DNA of 64,000 nt from Bradyrhizobium sp. CCGB12 (GCF_024199845.1 NZ_JANADO010000001.1:5642001-5706000), one strand, 5' to 3'. Positions 9,500-20,441 are shown, numbered from the stretch's first letter. Notes: generated by a model from the letters alone, not told the origin. A program made the numbers and translations.

Positions 9500-10425
9500 G
9501 ATGTGTTACTATAGGAGAGAAGGCTCGGTGCGGTAGTGTTGGTAATGGTTGGTTTGACCCAATATTCGGTGCAAGATCGCGCGACACGAATTCGCTGTCC
9601 CGATTGACGCGGATCGTTGCCGGGAACCGTTTCCAGGATCACCGCGACGTCGCTGCCGCGGAAGGTGAACCGCGGCGCCAGCGCCGGTGAGAAGCGGGAG
9701 AAAATATCGATGATCGTGAGCACGCGCGAGCTTATGTCCCGCTGCCAACTGATCGTGGAGAAAATCCATCGCCCAGATCTCGTTCGACCGTGTCGCCGGC
9801 CGGCGATCATCGCGTAGCTTGGCCTTGATCCGGCGCTTCGGCGTTTTGTTGCGCAGTTGCAGGCCCAACTCGCGATAGACGCGCCGCGTCATATTCTGGC
9901 CGTGGCGCCATCCCTCGCGGCGGAGCAGAACGTGGACACGGCGACAGCCGTAGCGAACGCGTGCATGACTGAGAGATCTCCCTGATCCGATGTTCGAGGG
10001 CAGCCTGGACGGAACGACGCGATTTGTAATGGTAGGCCGATCTGTCGAACTCGAGCGCCGCACAGGTCAGGTAGATCGAGACCTGCCACTCGCTGCGGAC
10101 TTCGTCGACCAGCTTGCGCTTCCGGCCAGGCTTCACAGCCTTCGGCGGATCACATCCTAGAGCATCTCCTTGTCGAGCGACAAATCCGCCACGAGCTTCT
10201 TCAGCTTGACGTTCTTGTCATCGAGCTGCTTTAGCCGCGCCACATCTCGGTCGGCAGCAGCCCGTCATACTCTTCGTCCAGTTAAGTAGGTCACCTGGCT
10301 GATCCCGGCCTTGGGCAGATGTCCGCGACCGGGACCCCGTCATGGCCCCGCTTGAGAATAAACGCCTTCTGAGCGTCCGAAAAGTTGGAGGCCTTCATCG
10401 TTCTTCGCTTCCACTGCCGGCAATC
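9500..10425 (-). mobile_element. IS3-family element remnant (orfA + orfB)
   Basis: OrfA begins near 10400 (MKASNFSDAQKAFILKRG, then DGVPVADIC) and continues in other frames (YDGLLPTEMW). OrfB begins MKPGRKRKLVDEVRSEWQVS near 10136, with RYGCRRVHVLLRREGW, then LRNKTPKRRIKAKLR and SNEIWAMDFLHDQL. The catalytic region is scrambled by frameshifts and the C-terminal third is gone. A related fragment lies at 11.8-12.1 kb. Confidence 0.88.
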
Positions 10426-10479
10426 GGTGTGAAAAACTCTAGCCAAAATGGTCCCGTTTGCCGGCCTTAGAGTAGTCGC

Positions 10480-10640
10480 CCTCCCGCCGCAGCAGGACGA
10501 ACAGCCGGTGGTAGGCGAAACGCCACCGCTCGTTGGCGATTCGCGCAACCGGCCTCGCAGCTTTGCCATTGTTTAGTCCCGGACTTTGATGGTCCGTCCT
10601 TATGGCACGCTTCGGAGGAAGGGACTAAACACCTAGTACA
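10480..10640 (-). mobile_element. Short IS3-family orfB fragment
   Basis: A minus-strand piece gives residues like ANERWRFAYHRLFVLLRREGDYS, the conserved orfB block just before the DDE core, from a different IS3 subgroup than the neighbour. It abuts the orfA start of the larger remnant. The repeated word gggactaaac around 10574-10630 may mark an end. Confidence 0.6.
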
Positions 10641-10855
10641 AGCTCGTCGGATCAATTGGACAGCATTATCCGCAAGCGCAGTGGCGATTGATCCACTACA
10701 GTTCAGCACGTTGAACGCTGTCTAGTTCGACACTGCCCTTTTGCACACCAATGATTTCCTCACCAGAGTAGGTAGTTTCCACTCAGTCATGATGCTATAG
10801 CATCACATAAAGCTCCCTCTGGCGCAGCTCGTTACGATAGGATCACGGTGCGAAA

Positions 10856-11563
10856 ATGACGAACCCGGTTAATCCGCTGCAAGTCTCACGCTTCCTTCGA
10901 GTATATGATGACGCCGCCGTCAGCAAAGGCATCCAACTTTCGATAGGCTTCAATTTCCACGAGTATGTCTCGATCACGCGGGACCTTCCGACAAAGAAGC
11001 CGACATATCCAAACTTCCGTCCAGACCGCTCGCCAATCAAATCCGGTGAAGGATATTGGATGATAGGTCGCGACCAGGATAACGAGGTCGCGCTCGTGGA
11101 AGCCGCTCGACTGTACGATCTTTCAAACGGCAATTTTGCAGAGCACCTTGAATCCTTAAAGGCGTTTTACGCTGACCCAGCAGTCCATGCTCATCCTATG
11201 GATCGTTGTACGTGCGTCGCTCCAAGTGCAAAACAAATTACCGGTAAAGTCGCCTACCATGGTGATTTCTGGTTGCGAGAAGACTTCAGAGGAAAAGGTT
11301 TGCCCAAGATTATGGCTGCGACATTACGAGGTGTATCGTTTGCCATGTGGGCTCCGACGTTCGTAGTTGGCCTTGCAGAACGCTGGTTATTGGATAAGGG
11401 CGTCCTTGCACAATACGGACATGCGCATCATGAACCCGGTGGGTCATTATTACAATTGGTGGAAGAGGATATTCTGGACGACGATTTGCTTGTCTGGCTA
11501 ACTGGCGACGAGCTGAAGAGTCTTGTTGATCGTCCTGACGAAGCCGAGCTGGCCTTGGCCTGA
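10856..11563 (+). CDS. Conserved-looking protein, possible GNAT fold
   Basis: An intact 235-residue frame with balanced, protein-like composition in a stretch of dead IS copies. The central part (about 130-170) reads GKVAYHGDFWLREDF followed by RGKGLPK, which resembles the acetyl-CoA-binding motif A of GNAT acetyltransferases (Q/RxxGxG/A), although the last position is Pro. The C-terminal end has EPGGSLLQLVEEDILDDDLL. No signal peptide or membrane segment. No strong ribosome-binding site before the ATG. I do not recognise the family with certainty; the enzyme assignment is only a motif-level suggestion. Confidence 0.7.
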   Translation: MTNPVNPLQVSRFLRVYDDAAVSKGIQLSIGFNFHEYVSITRDLPTKKPTYPNFRPDRSPIKSGEGYWMIGRDQDNEVALVEAARLYDLSNGNFAEHLESLKAFYADPAVHAHPMDRCTCVAPSAKQITGKVAYHGDFWLREDFRGKGLPKIMAATLRGVSFAMWAPTFVVGLAERWLLDKGVLAQYGHAHHEPGGSLLQLVEEDILDDDLLVWLTGDELKSLVDRPDEAELALA

Positions 11564-11824
11564 CGATATCATCGGAACGACACACGATGTCTGTTGACAT
11601 CGCGGCGCGTCCTCCCATCGTTGGCGCGGTGCGCTCTTTAACAACGCTTAGAAATCGATCATGAGGTATCAACCGTCCAGCGGCACGGGGACGCACCTTC
11701 TGCCCCGCCGTAATCAAAGATACACCGTTGCGCCGAGAAAATTGGTCTGGAAATACTACTTGCACGAGTGCATGCAATGCGTCTTCAGCGTGTACTGTTA
11801 GTGCAACGCGCGATGCTAAGGGCT

Positions 11825-12117
11825 ATTGGATGTCAGGAAATTGCAGGCCCAACTCGCGATAGATTCGCCGCGTCTTGACATGACCGTGGCACCATCCTTC
11901 GCGGCGGAGCAGAAACTGGACACGGCGATAGCCGTAGCGTACGCGGGCATGACAGATCTCCTTAATCTGATGTTCGAGGGCAGCCGAGCCGAGCGACGCG
12001 ATTTGTAATGGCAGGTCGTTCTATCAAACTCGAGCGCCGCACAGGTCCGGCGGATCGAGACCTGCCACTCGCTGCGGACTTCGTCGACCAGCCTGCGCTT
12101 CCGGCTAGGCTTCATAG
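11825..12117 (-). mobile_element. IS3-family orfB N-terminal fragment
   Basis: The minus strand reads MKPSRKRRLVDEVRSEWQVSI and, in other frames, LLCRREGWCHG and IYRELGLQF. It is a second, divergent copy of the first 100 codons of the orfB at 10136, cut off before the catalytic region. Confidence 0.85.
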
Positions 12118-12189
12118 CTGATGGCATGGTCTGCCTCGACGAACCCGCGCACACCGCGCCGTGGTTTACGACCGAGAAAGGATCACAAC

Positions 12190-12640
12190 GATGTTGCGCA
12201 ACAAGACTCAATTCCGCCGCCGTCTTTGGCATCGACATCGGAAAGAACGTCTTTGATGTCGTCGGGATCGACACAGGCGGCCACGTCATTCAGAAAGCAA
12301 CGTTTCGCCGCGATACACTTTTGCAGTTCTTCGAATCCACTCGGCATAAGTCAGAAGCCCGGGTTGATTCTCAGGCGTTGCACCGCATCAGAGACCAAAA
12401 GGTTTCGCTGCAAACTACCATCTAAACCGTACTTCCGATCGTCTGGGATCGTGTTGACTGGCCTTGAAAGCCCATGCATGTCAACAAGGTCACCGTGGCG
12501 CTGGCCGCAAAAGTAGAGCGGGTCGCCTGGCTCATCCTCACGCGGCCCGGCTCGAGTTACGGGCGTCGCCTTCCCGCGTTCCCATAACTCCGGCAGCAGA
12601 CTGCGAGGTTCGAGGTGGTGATGAGAAGACAGTTGATCGG
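12190..12640 (+). mobile_element. Degenerate IS110-family transposase
   Basis: The N-terminal RuvC-like start is visible (FGIDIGKNVFDVVGID), then after a deletion the text jumps to a C-terminal region with QKVSLQT, NKVTVALAAKVERVAWLIL and TRPG. Several frameshifts are present. This subgroup differs from the IS110 copies at 0-0.9 kb and at 29.9/38.5 kb. Confidence 0.75.
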
Positions 12641-12839
12641 CGCCGCGTAAGCCCTTCGCCGAAAACGGGCCAGTGCCCGATTAGCAATCTGGGAACGCGG
12701 TGTGCTGATTCCATCATGCCTGGCTGCAACCGCCACTCGCGAGAGGTCGAGTACATGTTCGTAGACCATCGAAGTCGGATCGCTCAAGGCGCCTAATGTC
12801 AATCTCAACGGCCCTTCCATTATACGACTGGGGCCAGCA

Positions 12840-13182
12840 ACGATTGCGAGACGCTATGGAGCATCATCAGTGTCGGGGCGCTCGCGAGCCGCGCCATTCC
12901 CCTCATCGGAGAGCGCACTATGCCCCGCGAAAGGCGCGGCTAGTCGTCTCAACGCGCGCTGCTGCACGGCAGCTGACAACGCACGGTATCATGTCAATTG
13001 CATCGCGCTGGGTGGGTTCCCAGCGAGATGTCAGGGCAACGGGCTCTACGGTCAACCGCTTTGCTCTCAGCCAAATTCCATCGGCCGGTTTGCAACGGCT
13101 GAAGAGGTGGCACAAATGGCAGCCTTTGGCGCGTCGCGGATGGCGGGTTTTATCACGGCGCAACTATCGACATCACAGTAGC
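12840..13182 (+). pseudogene. Short-chain dehydrogenase (SDR), C-terminal remnant
   Basis: Shared blocks of SDR oxidoreductases can be read across two frames: VGALASRAIPLIGE, AKGAASRL, NCIALGGFPAR and then IGRFATAEEVAQMAAF with SRMAGFIT near the end. The Rossmann N-terminus and the catalytic YxxxK tyrosine are not visible, and frameshifts separate the pieces. Decayed. Confidence 0.75.
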
Positions 13183-13189
13183 GCAAATC

Positions 13190-14040
13190 CGCGGCTTATA
13201 TTTGGATAGCTTTGCAGCAGCACGTGCCACTGAGCACCCGTCTTCACAATTCACAGAAGCGCATCCAGAATCCGGCGCGTCGCAACAGGCTTCGAGCCGG
13301 TCGTCCATTAGAAATGTGTTCCTCGTGCTTCCGGATTGCCGCCAGCAAGAATCATCTTTCATTTCTAGGCTTTCACCGTCGATCGACTCTAGCTTGAGTA
13401 GGTTCTAGCCAGTCATCTATGATTGCATCAGTCTGCATCCAGTGGTCCATTATAGCGACGGCACGGCACTAGTTGGCCAACTGCAGCTGATCGTCGCGAC
13501 GCCATAAGCGAACTTTCTCCGGGCGACATCGCGCCGGCTGCTTGCTGATCGAGGCGCTTGGTCAGACCGATGCGCAGGCTTTTGCGTGTGATCCGCTAAA
13601 AATGGTACAGCAGCGCTTGCCGCCACACGCAGGTACAGGAGTGCACCATCCGCTGAGCAAGAAACGAAACCACAATGACCCGCCTACTGGCTCCTGCGAT
13701 CCAGCAAGAAGCGCACTCGCGGGCAGAGCACTTAATTGCGCGACCATGTATAAAATCTTCGAAGAGGCCCCTCCGAGGTCGGGAACGCAGCGCTTATTAT
13801 TGGGGCTCAACAACGCTGCGAAAACGGCAAGATAAATGTTGATCAACGCCATCGATTCGCTAAACGCATTGACTGGTCGAGCGCGCAATTTTCGAATTTC
13901 TGAATCCCACGTTATGATTGCACTTAATGGCTACTGAGATCCAATACTGCGTCCCGGTCAACTGTCGATGCTGGTAATTGATCTAGATAGCAGAAGTATG
14001 TCACCCCATCAAATTGATGGACGTCTGGAGCGTTCAAAGG
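13190..14040. other. Intergenic, nothing firmly recognised
   Basis: About 850 bases. Frames of about 100 codons occur on both strands around 13542-13888 without a recognisable domain. The last 60 bases carry the ribosome-binding site of the monooxygenase gene. Confidence 0.35.
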
Positions 14041-14049
14041 AGGTGCGGC

Positions 14050-15384
14050 ATGCGGCGCAGTGGTGAAATGACACTCGGACTATTCCTCGTTCAGGCGGGA
14101 TATAATGAAGCCGCATGGCGTGATCCGAGCGTTCCGGTGAATGGCGGAGTTGATATTGAGCATTATACCAATCTTGCAGCACTGGCCGAAAGTGCAGCGT
14201 TTCACTTCGTATTTCTCCCCGATAGCCCAAGCGTGGTAGAACAAGATCTCACCAGCTTAGCCCGTGTAAGCCGAAACGATGGATTCGAGCCGATCACGCT
14301 TTTGTCGGCGCTTTCATCGAGAACACAACATGTCGGCCTTGTCGGAACAGCAACAACGACATATCAGCAGCCTTACAATCTTGCACGCATGTTCGCATCA
14401 CTTGATCACCTATCACGGGGGCGATCGGCCTGGAACATTGTCACCTCGGGAAATAAGTTCGAAGCCCCAAATTTCGGCGACGAGCAACTTCCAGACCATG
14501 ACACGCGCTATATTCGCGCGAGGGAGTTCGTTAAGGTCGTGAAGGGTCTTTGGGACACGTGGGAAGATGACGCTTTCGTTCGTGACAAGCAAAGTGGGAT
14601 CTTCGCCGACATTAGGAAGCTGCATCGGCTTAACCACCGGGGGAACTACCTATCAGTCAGAGGCCCGCTGAACATTGCAAGGCCGCCGCAAGGGTATCCA
14701 GTGTTGGTTCAGGCCGGCGCATCCGATGCCGGAATAGCCTTCGCCGCAGAATTCGCCGAGGTCGTGTTCACCGCCACACCTTCATTAGAGCACGGTAAGC
14801 AATACTACACAACTCTCAAAGAGAAAGCGCGCGCATGTGGGCGGGAGGAAGATCATGTGCTGGTAATGCCGGGCATTGTTCCGATAGTTGGAAGGACCAA
14901 AAAGGAAGCATCTGAGAAGCTTCAAAGATTACAATCCTATACGCACATCGACGTTTTAATTGCGGAAGCCGATCGTTGGCTGGGGCTTGTCACCGACTTG
15001 CGCTCATTAGATCTCGACTCATTGGTACCCCAGACTTTACCGCAAACGAATTTTATCCAGAGTCGTCAGAAGCTGCTGCTCGACTTGGCCGCACGCCAGA
15101 AGTTCACCTGGAGACAACTGATCCGCTTGGTGTCGGACAGCCGCGGTCATCTATTCGTCGTTGGAACACCCGACGAAATTGCCGACGTCATGGTGGATAC
15201 ATTTGATCAACGCGCAGCTGACGGGTTCAACCTACTGCCAGTGACCGTTCCCGGCGAACTCAAGGATTTCGTTGAACTCGTTGTGCCCGAATTGCGCCGA
15301 CGGGGCAAATTCAGATCGAGATATTCCGGGCAGACACTAAGGGAAAACCTTGGACTTATGCGGCCACCGAACCAGTTCGCGTAA
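14050..15384 (+). CDS. NtaA/DmoA-type FMN-dependent monooxygenase
   Basis: A 444-residue flavin monooxygenase of the luciferase-like nitrilotriacetate monooxygenase group (NtaA, SnaA, DszA, EmoA), which uses FMNH2 from a separate reductase to cleave C-N or C-S bonds or hydroxylate a substrate. Family marks are the TTTYQQPYNLARMFASLDHLS block, GRSAWNIVTS, RYIRAREFVKVVKGLWDTW, HRGNYLSVRGPLN, PQGYPVLVQAGAS and, near the end, DGFNLLPV. The start is ATG 14050 because AAAGGAGGTG lies just upstream; a longer frame from 14014 lacks that support. The gene is complete, stands alone on this strand and has no reductase gene beside it. Confidence 0.92.
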   Translation: MRRSGEMTLGLFLVQAGYNEAAWRDPSVPVNGGVDIEHYTNLAALAESAAFHFVFLPDSPSVVEQDLTSLARVSRNDGFEPITLLSALSSRTQHVGLVGTATTTYQQPYNLARMFASLDHLSRGRSAWNIVTSGNKFEAPNFGDEQLPDHDTRYIRAREFVKVVKGLWDTWEDDAFVRDKQSGIFADIRKLHRLNHRGNYLSVRGPLNIARPPQGYPVLVQAGASDAGIAFAAEFAEVVFTATPSLEHGKQYYTTLKEKARACGREEDHVLVMPGIVPIVGRTKKEASEKLQRLQSYTHIDVLIAEADRWLGLVTDLRSLDLDSLVPQTLPQTNFIQSRQKLLLDLAARQKFTWRQLIRLVSDSRGHLFVVGTPDEIADVMVDTFDQRAADGFNLLPVTVPGELKDFVELVVPELRRRGKFRSRYSGQTLRENLGLMRPPNQFA

Positions 15385-15399
15385 GCAGGCTGAGGAGTC

Positions 15400-16350
15400 T
15401 CAACGGGTTGTTCCTGGCTAGAGCCAGTCTAATGATGGGCGGCGTCGAGTCGATACTGGATGCGGCCGATGCCAATTGTAGCGGCGGAGCCATCTGGGCA
15501 GCTCGGCAGGTCGTTCTTTTGAAGTGCTGTAGGGCGGGCATCCGCCCATTCGCGCAGGCTTGTCTGGATAAAGCGCTCGGCCTTGCCGTTGGTCTTCGGC
15601 GTGTACTGCGTGGTGCGGATGTGCTTGAGGCCGAGGCGGTTGCAGGCTTTGCGGAAGGAAGGATTTGTAGCAGGATCCGTTGTCAGTCATCACTCGCTCG
15701 ACCTTGATGCCGAGGATTGCGTAATAGGTGATCGCAGCCTTGAGGAAGGCCACGGCGCAGCTCTGTCGCTCGCTCTTCATCACCTTGCTGAAGGCAATTC
15801 GGCGCGCGCGCCGGGAGGCATCGTCGATGCAGACGTGGACGTATTCCCAGCCGGATCCTTCGCCGCGAGCACGCAGGCTGCTCCGTTCAGTCCGGTCACC
15901 CGTGATGCGATGGCCTACACCGGTTGAGCTTGCCGAGCTTTTTTGATGTCGATGTGGATCAGCTTGCCGGGATGTTCGCGCTCGTAGCGCGGCGCCGGCT
16001 CGGCCGGTTCCAGGTTGCGCAATCGGTTCAATCCCAGCCGCCGCAAGATACGACTGACGGTCGCCGGTGAAATGCCAACTCCGGTTGCGATCTGCTTGCC
16101 TGTGTGGCGCTGCCGGCGCAAAGCCTCGGCTTCGGCACACGGGGCGGGCAGTGGAGGAGCGATCGCGCAAGCCATTAACGCCTTCCGCGCTGAAGCACTT
16201 GACCTACTTGGCGAGGTCTTGGCTGAAACATGAAATTGGAGCGCCACTGCGGCCTTCATCAAGCCGCCTTCGATCATGCTCCGCACCATGGCCTCTCGAC
16301 CTTTCGGCGTTGGAGGCGCATTCTTATGGGTGTTCCATTCGGTCCTCCTC
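15400..16350 (-). mobile_element. IS481-family transposase, frameshifted
   Basis: The N-terminus reads NTHKNAPPTPKGREAMVRSM, followed by the HTH region EALRRQRHTGKQIA, ISPATVSRILRRLGLNRL and YEREHPGKLIHIDIKK. The integrase core shows WEYVHVCIDDASR, KVMKSERQSCAVAFLKAA, VMTDNGSCY and, near the end, RYNWHRPHPV. Small indels (about 15650, 15880-15930 and 16200) break the frame, so it is inactive though nearly full length. Confidence 0.88.
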
Positions 16351-16899
16351 CGGGGATCGGCTAAAACTTCGACAACTTCAGCTTCCTCGTTCAGGACCGG
16401 ATGAACAAACTCCTGAAAACTAACAACTAGGCCGACATGATGGTCTGCCATTTGTCGCCGAGGAGGCCGCAATGATTTCTCAACGCCGTATCGAGGTCCA
16501 GCCGATATCTTGGCCTATCACCACGGGCGACAAATTTCCTAACGGTAAACGGTCGCTTGGCTGTTCACGCTGCAATAGGCCGGCGGTAGGTCCGACCTTG
16601 CTCTTGCGCCCAACCGTGACCGCGATCTCCGCCGCAAAACCCTCGGGTACGCTGAGTACGGTGCACCTTTTCCACGTCAAATCCGCTCATGCCGTGAGTG
16701 GCCAAATCCGCGGCCGTCACCTGATTTCGCAAAGCCTTCCTCGACAGCAGATAGATCAGCGCCGCCGCGTGTCGTGCCCAAGCCTGGTTGAAATCAATTT
16801 GAGAAGCAAGAAAGACTTCGAATCATGGCTGCCCGCGCAAAGCATAAAGAGAGCTGGTCCAGGTTGTCTGAACAGAGTTTCCGCGTCGATAGGTGAGCC
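16351..16899. other. Intergenic debris
   Basis: No gene recognised. A minus-strand reading gives an isolated run (RNQVTAADLATHGMSGFDV) that looks coding, but I could not place it in a family. Confidence 0.3.
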
Positions 16900-17480
16900 T
16901 CCGCCGGGTTAAGCTGTCATGCGGAGTGACAGCGGGATGAAGTAGGCTTGTTCCCGGCGTGCTGCCGTCGAGACTCGAATGAGGACGCCTGTTGTTATTA
17001 AAAGTCGAGATATCGGCCGATCGAGCTGCCGGCCTCACTCGCGCTGTCATAGGCCCGCAGGTGTACCTCCTCGTCCATGCTGATCGCGATGCCGTTGTCC
17101 GCGAGCACGTCGGTAAGAGCCTAGCTGGTGAACTGCGAGCCCTGGTCCCCGTGTTGAAGATGTCCGGCTTGTCGTGACGAGACAAGGCATCCTTCAGCGT
17201 CTCGACGTAGAAGACCGCTTCCATCGTGATCGATAACCGCCACGACAGAACACGACGTGTTGCTAGTCCAGCACTACCGCGAGATAGACGAAGCCGCTCG
17301 CCATCTGGATGTAGGTGATGTCCATCGCCCAGACCTAGTTCGGTCGTGTGATCGCCATGCCGCGCAGCAGGTAATGGATGGATCTTGTGGCCGGGCTTGG
17401 GTCTGGTGGTGCGCGGCGGCGATAAAGCGCCCCTATCCCCATCCGCCGCATCCGCGTCTTCACATATCGGCGGCCGAGAA
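16900..17480 (-). mobile_element. IS3-family orfB remnant (IS3 subgroup)
   Basis: Read on the minus strand: [20 protein letters not shown], then (with frameshifts) WAMDITYIQMA, VLSWRLSITMEAVFYVETL, ARHDKPDIFNT and finally NNRRPHSSLDGSTP near 16950. These are the DDE-domain blocks of the IS3 subgroup. The glutamate block is displaced and stops are frequent. Inactive. Confidence 0.85.
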
Positions 17481-17765
17481 GTCGCAAATCCAAGCGCTGG
17501 ACCGCAGCCAGCCGACGCCGCCGAATGCGCCCCGGCCAAGCGGCCCGTAGGAGAAATGACTACAAAAGGCATGGCACCACATTTCTGTTCGCCGCCCTCG
17601 ATATTGCCACCGGACGCATCGTTGGCAGATGCTACAGGCGCCATCGCGCCGCCGAGTTCCGCAAGTTCCTCGACGAGATCGAAGCAAGCGTGCTGTCTGG
17701 GCTCGACTTTCACCTCGTCATGGACAATTAAGCCGCGCAAGGGCGCACTCGGCATTGGATAACAC
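17481..17765 (+). mobile_element. IS630-family transposase fragment
   Basis: The plus strand gives [12 protein letters not shown] and, after a frame change, [21 protein letters not shown] with [16 protein letters not shown] and HLVMDN. This is the central DDE region of IS630/ISRj-type transposases. Both ends are missing. Confidence 0.88.
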
Positions 17766-17784
17766 TTGGGGCAAGGTCACTTAA

Positions 17785-18981
17785 CTAGAGTTCGAACAGC
17801 TTCCGAGGCGTGCTCGTAAGCACTTCAGACCCGGTCTCAGTCACCCGGAATGATTCGCCGATGACGTAGCCGAAATCTTCGTCCACCCAGTTACCCAGCA
17901 TCAGATGGAAGGTCATATTCGGCTTTAGCTCCGTCATGTCTCCGTCTCTGAGACTTGCGGTTTTCTCGAGCCAATTGATTCCGAGAGAGTAGCCACAGCG
18001 CGACTCCTTCGCGAGGCCGTGCTTCTCCATGGTACGATAGAAGGCATTTGCGACATCGCTGCAGGTTGCGCCGGGCCGAACCGTGGCAAGAGCAGCTTCG
18101 AGGCCAGCCACCTCCGCCTCGTGCATGCGACGCAAACGATCTGAGGGCTGGCCAATCGAGAATGTGCGCATGATTGCGGCACAGTAACCCAGACGCTTGC
18201 CGCCAAGTTCGAGATTGATCTGCGAGCCCTGACGAAAGACATCGTCGGTCCACCAAACATGCGCCGTAGAAGTCCGCGGCGAGGCACACAAATAGAAATG
18301 CTGCAGTCCGGTTCCTGCCTTGCCATTGGCGCCGCGAATGAGAGTGCCCACGATCTCCGCAGCGGCGTCGGCTTCGCGCATACCCGGACGGATCACTTCA
18401 ACTGCCCGCGCGATTGCCGCGTCCGTGATTGCGGCAGCTTCCTTCATGATTGAAATTTCTAGGTCAGACTTAACGATGCGAACCCAAGCGACCAGGTTTG
18501 AGCAATCGAGGATTTTCGCATTCGGCAGCCGCGCCTTGAACTTCTCTATCGTCGGCGTCGGAAGAGCACTCTGCTCAATTCCCAAGCAGCGGTTTGAAAC
18601 ACCGAGTTCATTGATAGAATCAATAACCGCGTCGTAGCCGTCCTTGTCAGGATTGGCGACGAGGTTCTCCGGATAGCCAATGACGCTGCCGCGCTGAAGG
18701 AAGGTCTGATGGTGGGCCGCCGGCACATCCATCTTGCGCACGATAAAGGCCGGCTCCTCCTCGCGAAGCGAAACGATAAGCCCCTGCGGAATGGTGGTTG
18801 GCGCACCCCAGTGACCCGTCAGATATGTAAGGTTCGCGACATCAACCACGAAGAGCGTCTCGATGTCGAGCCGCGCCATCTCCGATTTGACTGCAGCGAG
18901 CCGCCGCAAATACTCGCTCTTGGGAAAGCCTTGCGGCCCCTTGGTGATGGTCATTCGCTCTGCGCTCTTTGTGACGGTCAC
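17785..18981 (-). CDS. M24 family enzyme, creatinase/ectoine-hydrolase-like
   Basis: A 398-residue pita-bread-fold protein of peptidase family M24 (Xaa-Pro dipeptidase, creatinase, ectoine hydrolase DoeA/EutD). The N-terminal domain has YLTGHWGAPTTIP, the middle LVAWVRIVKSDLEISIMKEAA and the C-terminal domain INLELGGKRLGYCAAIMRT and GYSLGINW. In metal peptidases the first region would carry two aspartate ligands; here they are Glu and Cys/Ala, so the protein resembles the metal-free hydrolases creatinase and DoeA rather than aminopeptidase P. The upstream-most start is GTG 18981, and ATG 18954 is a good alternative. A paralogue lies at 31782-32945. Substrate unproven; a cyclic amidine or N-methyl amino acid is likely. 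Confidence 0.88.
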   Translation of the reverse strand: MTVTKSAERMTITKGPQGFPKSEYLRRLAAVKSEMARLDIETLFVVDVANLTYLTGHWGAPTTIPQGLIVSLREEEPAFIVRKMDVPAAHHQTFLQRGSVIGYPENLVANPDKDGYDAVIDSINELGVSNRCLGIEQSALPTPTIEKFKARLPNAKILDCSNLVAWVRIVKSDLEISIMKEAAAITDAAIARAVEVIRPGMREADAAAEIVGTLIRGANGKAGTGLQHFYLCASPRTSTAHVWWTDDVFRQGSQINLELGGKRLGYCAAIMRTFSIGQPSDRLRRMHEAEVAGLEAALATVRPGATCSDVANAFYRTMEKHGLAKESRCGYSLGINWLEKTASLRDGDMTELKPNMTFHLMLGNWVDEDFGYVIGESFRVTETGSEVLTSTPRKLFEL

Positions 18982-19489
18982 ATTCTACACATCCTACACG
19001 ACCTGATGTGGTGGCTTTAGCAGACACAGTTTCGACGTGAAGAATCGGCTTGGCAAAGAACTCTCTCATTGTGCACGTCTCGAATAGCCAATTGTCTTTA
19101 CCATAGAAGCGTCGCGTCAACCGCCGAAGTGGTGAGCGCCAGTTGCCGAGAACATACTCAACAGCGCCGCTGTTTAGCGACAACAGATTTGGGTTCACTA
19201 GAAGTGTCCGCGAGAAATCAGTTTTCACCAACCGTTTGGCCAATGACCGCATTCAGGTTCAAGGACTGAGCTGCCCGCGGCAAGAGAGAAAACATCTCTC
19301 AAATCGCTCGTGGCTCAGTTCTCTTACCCGAGAGCACGGACCAGCGAACCTACTGATGCTGGTAGCTTGTGGGCGCGCTAAGGAGCACGCATTTGGACCG
19401 GTGTGTCGGTTGCACTCTCGGCCGCTCCGACATCTGATAACAAGCTCCGAACGGCGCTGTCGTTGCGGCTGCTCGCGTGTCACCACTGC
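18982..19489. other. Intergenic upstream of M24 gene
   Basis: Holds the likely promoter region of the M24 gene. A minus-strand frame (about 19000-19252) reads plausibly as protein (NSGAVEYVLGNWRSPLRRL) but matches nothing I know, and it ends at the start of the M24 gene. Confidence 0.35.
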
Positions 19490-20270
19490 CTTAATCGTCC
19501 AAGTGAAGCGTAGCGCAGAGGTCCATCCGGCCGGACAGGATCGAATTTACCCAATGTTGGCCAGAAGCGTAGAAAATCCAATATTTGGTCGGTGCTGCCT
19601 CGCCCTCTAGGTATTCGACCAGCAGCCATTCCTCCGGCCGGTCCTGGGCGAGCCAGTAATCTAGATGTGCCGGACGGACGCGCACACGAGCAAAGAGCGA
19701 AGACAAGCGTTATGCACCTTCACGCCACGTAATCTTGAAGCAAGTATGCGCTGCTAGACCGATCGGACTTCTTCGGTCGGTGTTTGCTATCACGCCGTAG
19801 CAGTTTGGACCTCGTCCGTTCCCCCGACCGCTTCTTCGGCGGCCGCGGTCCGGGTCCTGGCGCCCGTACCGAGGTCTGTGGCAAGATGCCGGCCACATTG
19901 CTCAGGCCCAGCGCAAATGATCAAGTACAATTTCCGGCTTGGTCTTGAAGGTGATTTCGTTGGGGACACCGGCTTTGCGCCGACGTGCACGGTTTGATAA
20001 ATAGAGCCGATAAGCCACCGGCAAGCTCGCATGATAGTTCGCGAGCGAAAGCGTCACGGCAACGTTTTGCATCGAGCGTGTGAAGCGAGGCATCAATCCT
20101 CGGTACCAAGCCATCGACAATTTGGATGCGATCGTCGTCGCCACCGCTCGAACTAGCCTAGCCGCAACACAGTTCAATGCCAAAGTTCATCATGACATAG
20201 TGATTCTCATTGGCTCCCCTAGGAGCGCAAATGGGAAGCTGTTTACAGCTCAGCCTCTTCCGCATGAGGT
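19490..20270 (-). mobile_element. IS701-family transposase remnant
   Basis: Minus-strand pieces in order are VAVTLSLANYHASLPVAYRLYL, RRRKAGVPNEITFKTKP with a final IVLDHLRWA, then TWREGA, and VRVRPAHLDYWLAQ, PEEWLLVEYLEGEAAPTKYW. These match the SRSO17/IS701 transposase order. Frameshifts lie around 19720 and 19900 and both ends are lost. Confidence 0.85.
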
Positions 20271-20441
20271 GAACCTAGGCGACCCCACTCAGGCCCTTCT
20301 CTCGATTGGCTCAGGAGCCATTTTAAGGCACTGCGGCTCGCCGAAGCGGAACTTAACCCCGTCTGTTCTGGGAGTGCCGTGTGTGCGCAAGTTATTCGAT
20401 CGTTCTGGCACCCCTTAACATTATTCAGAGAGATCAGCGCT

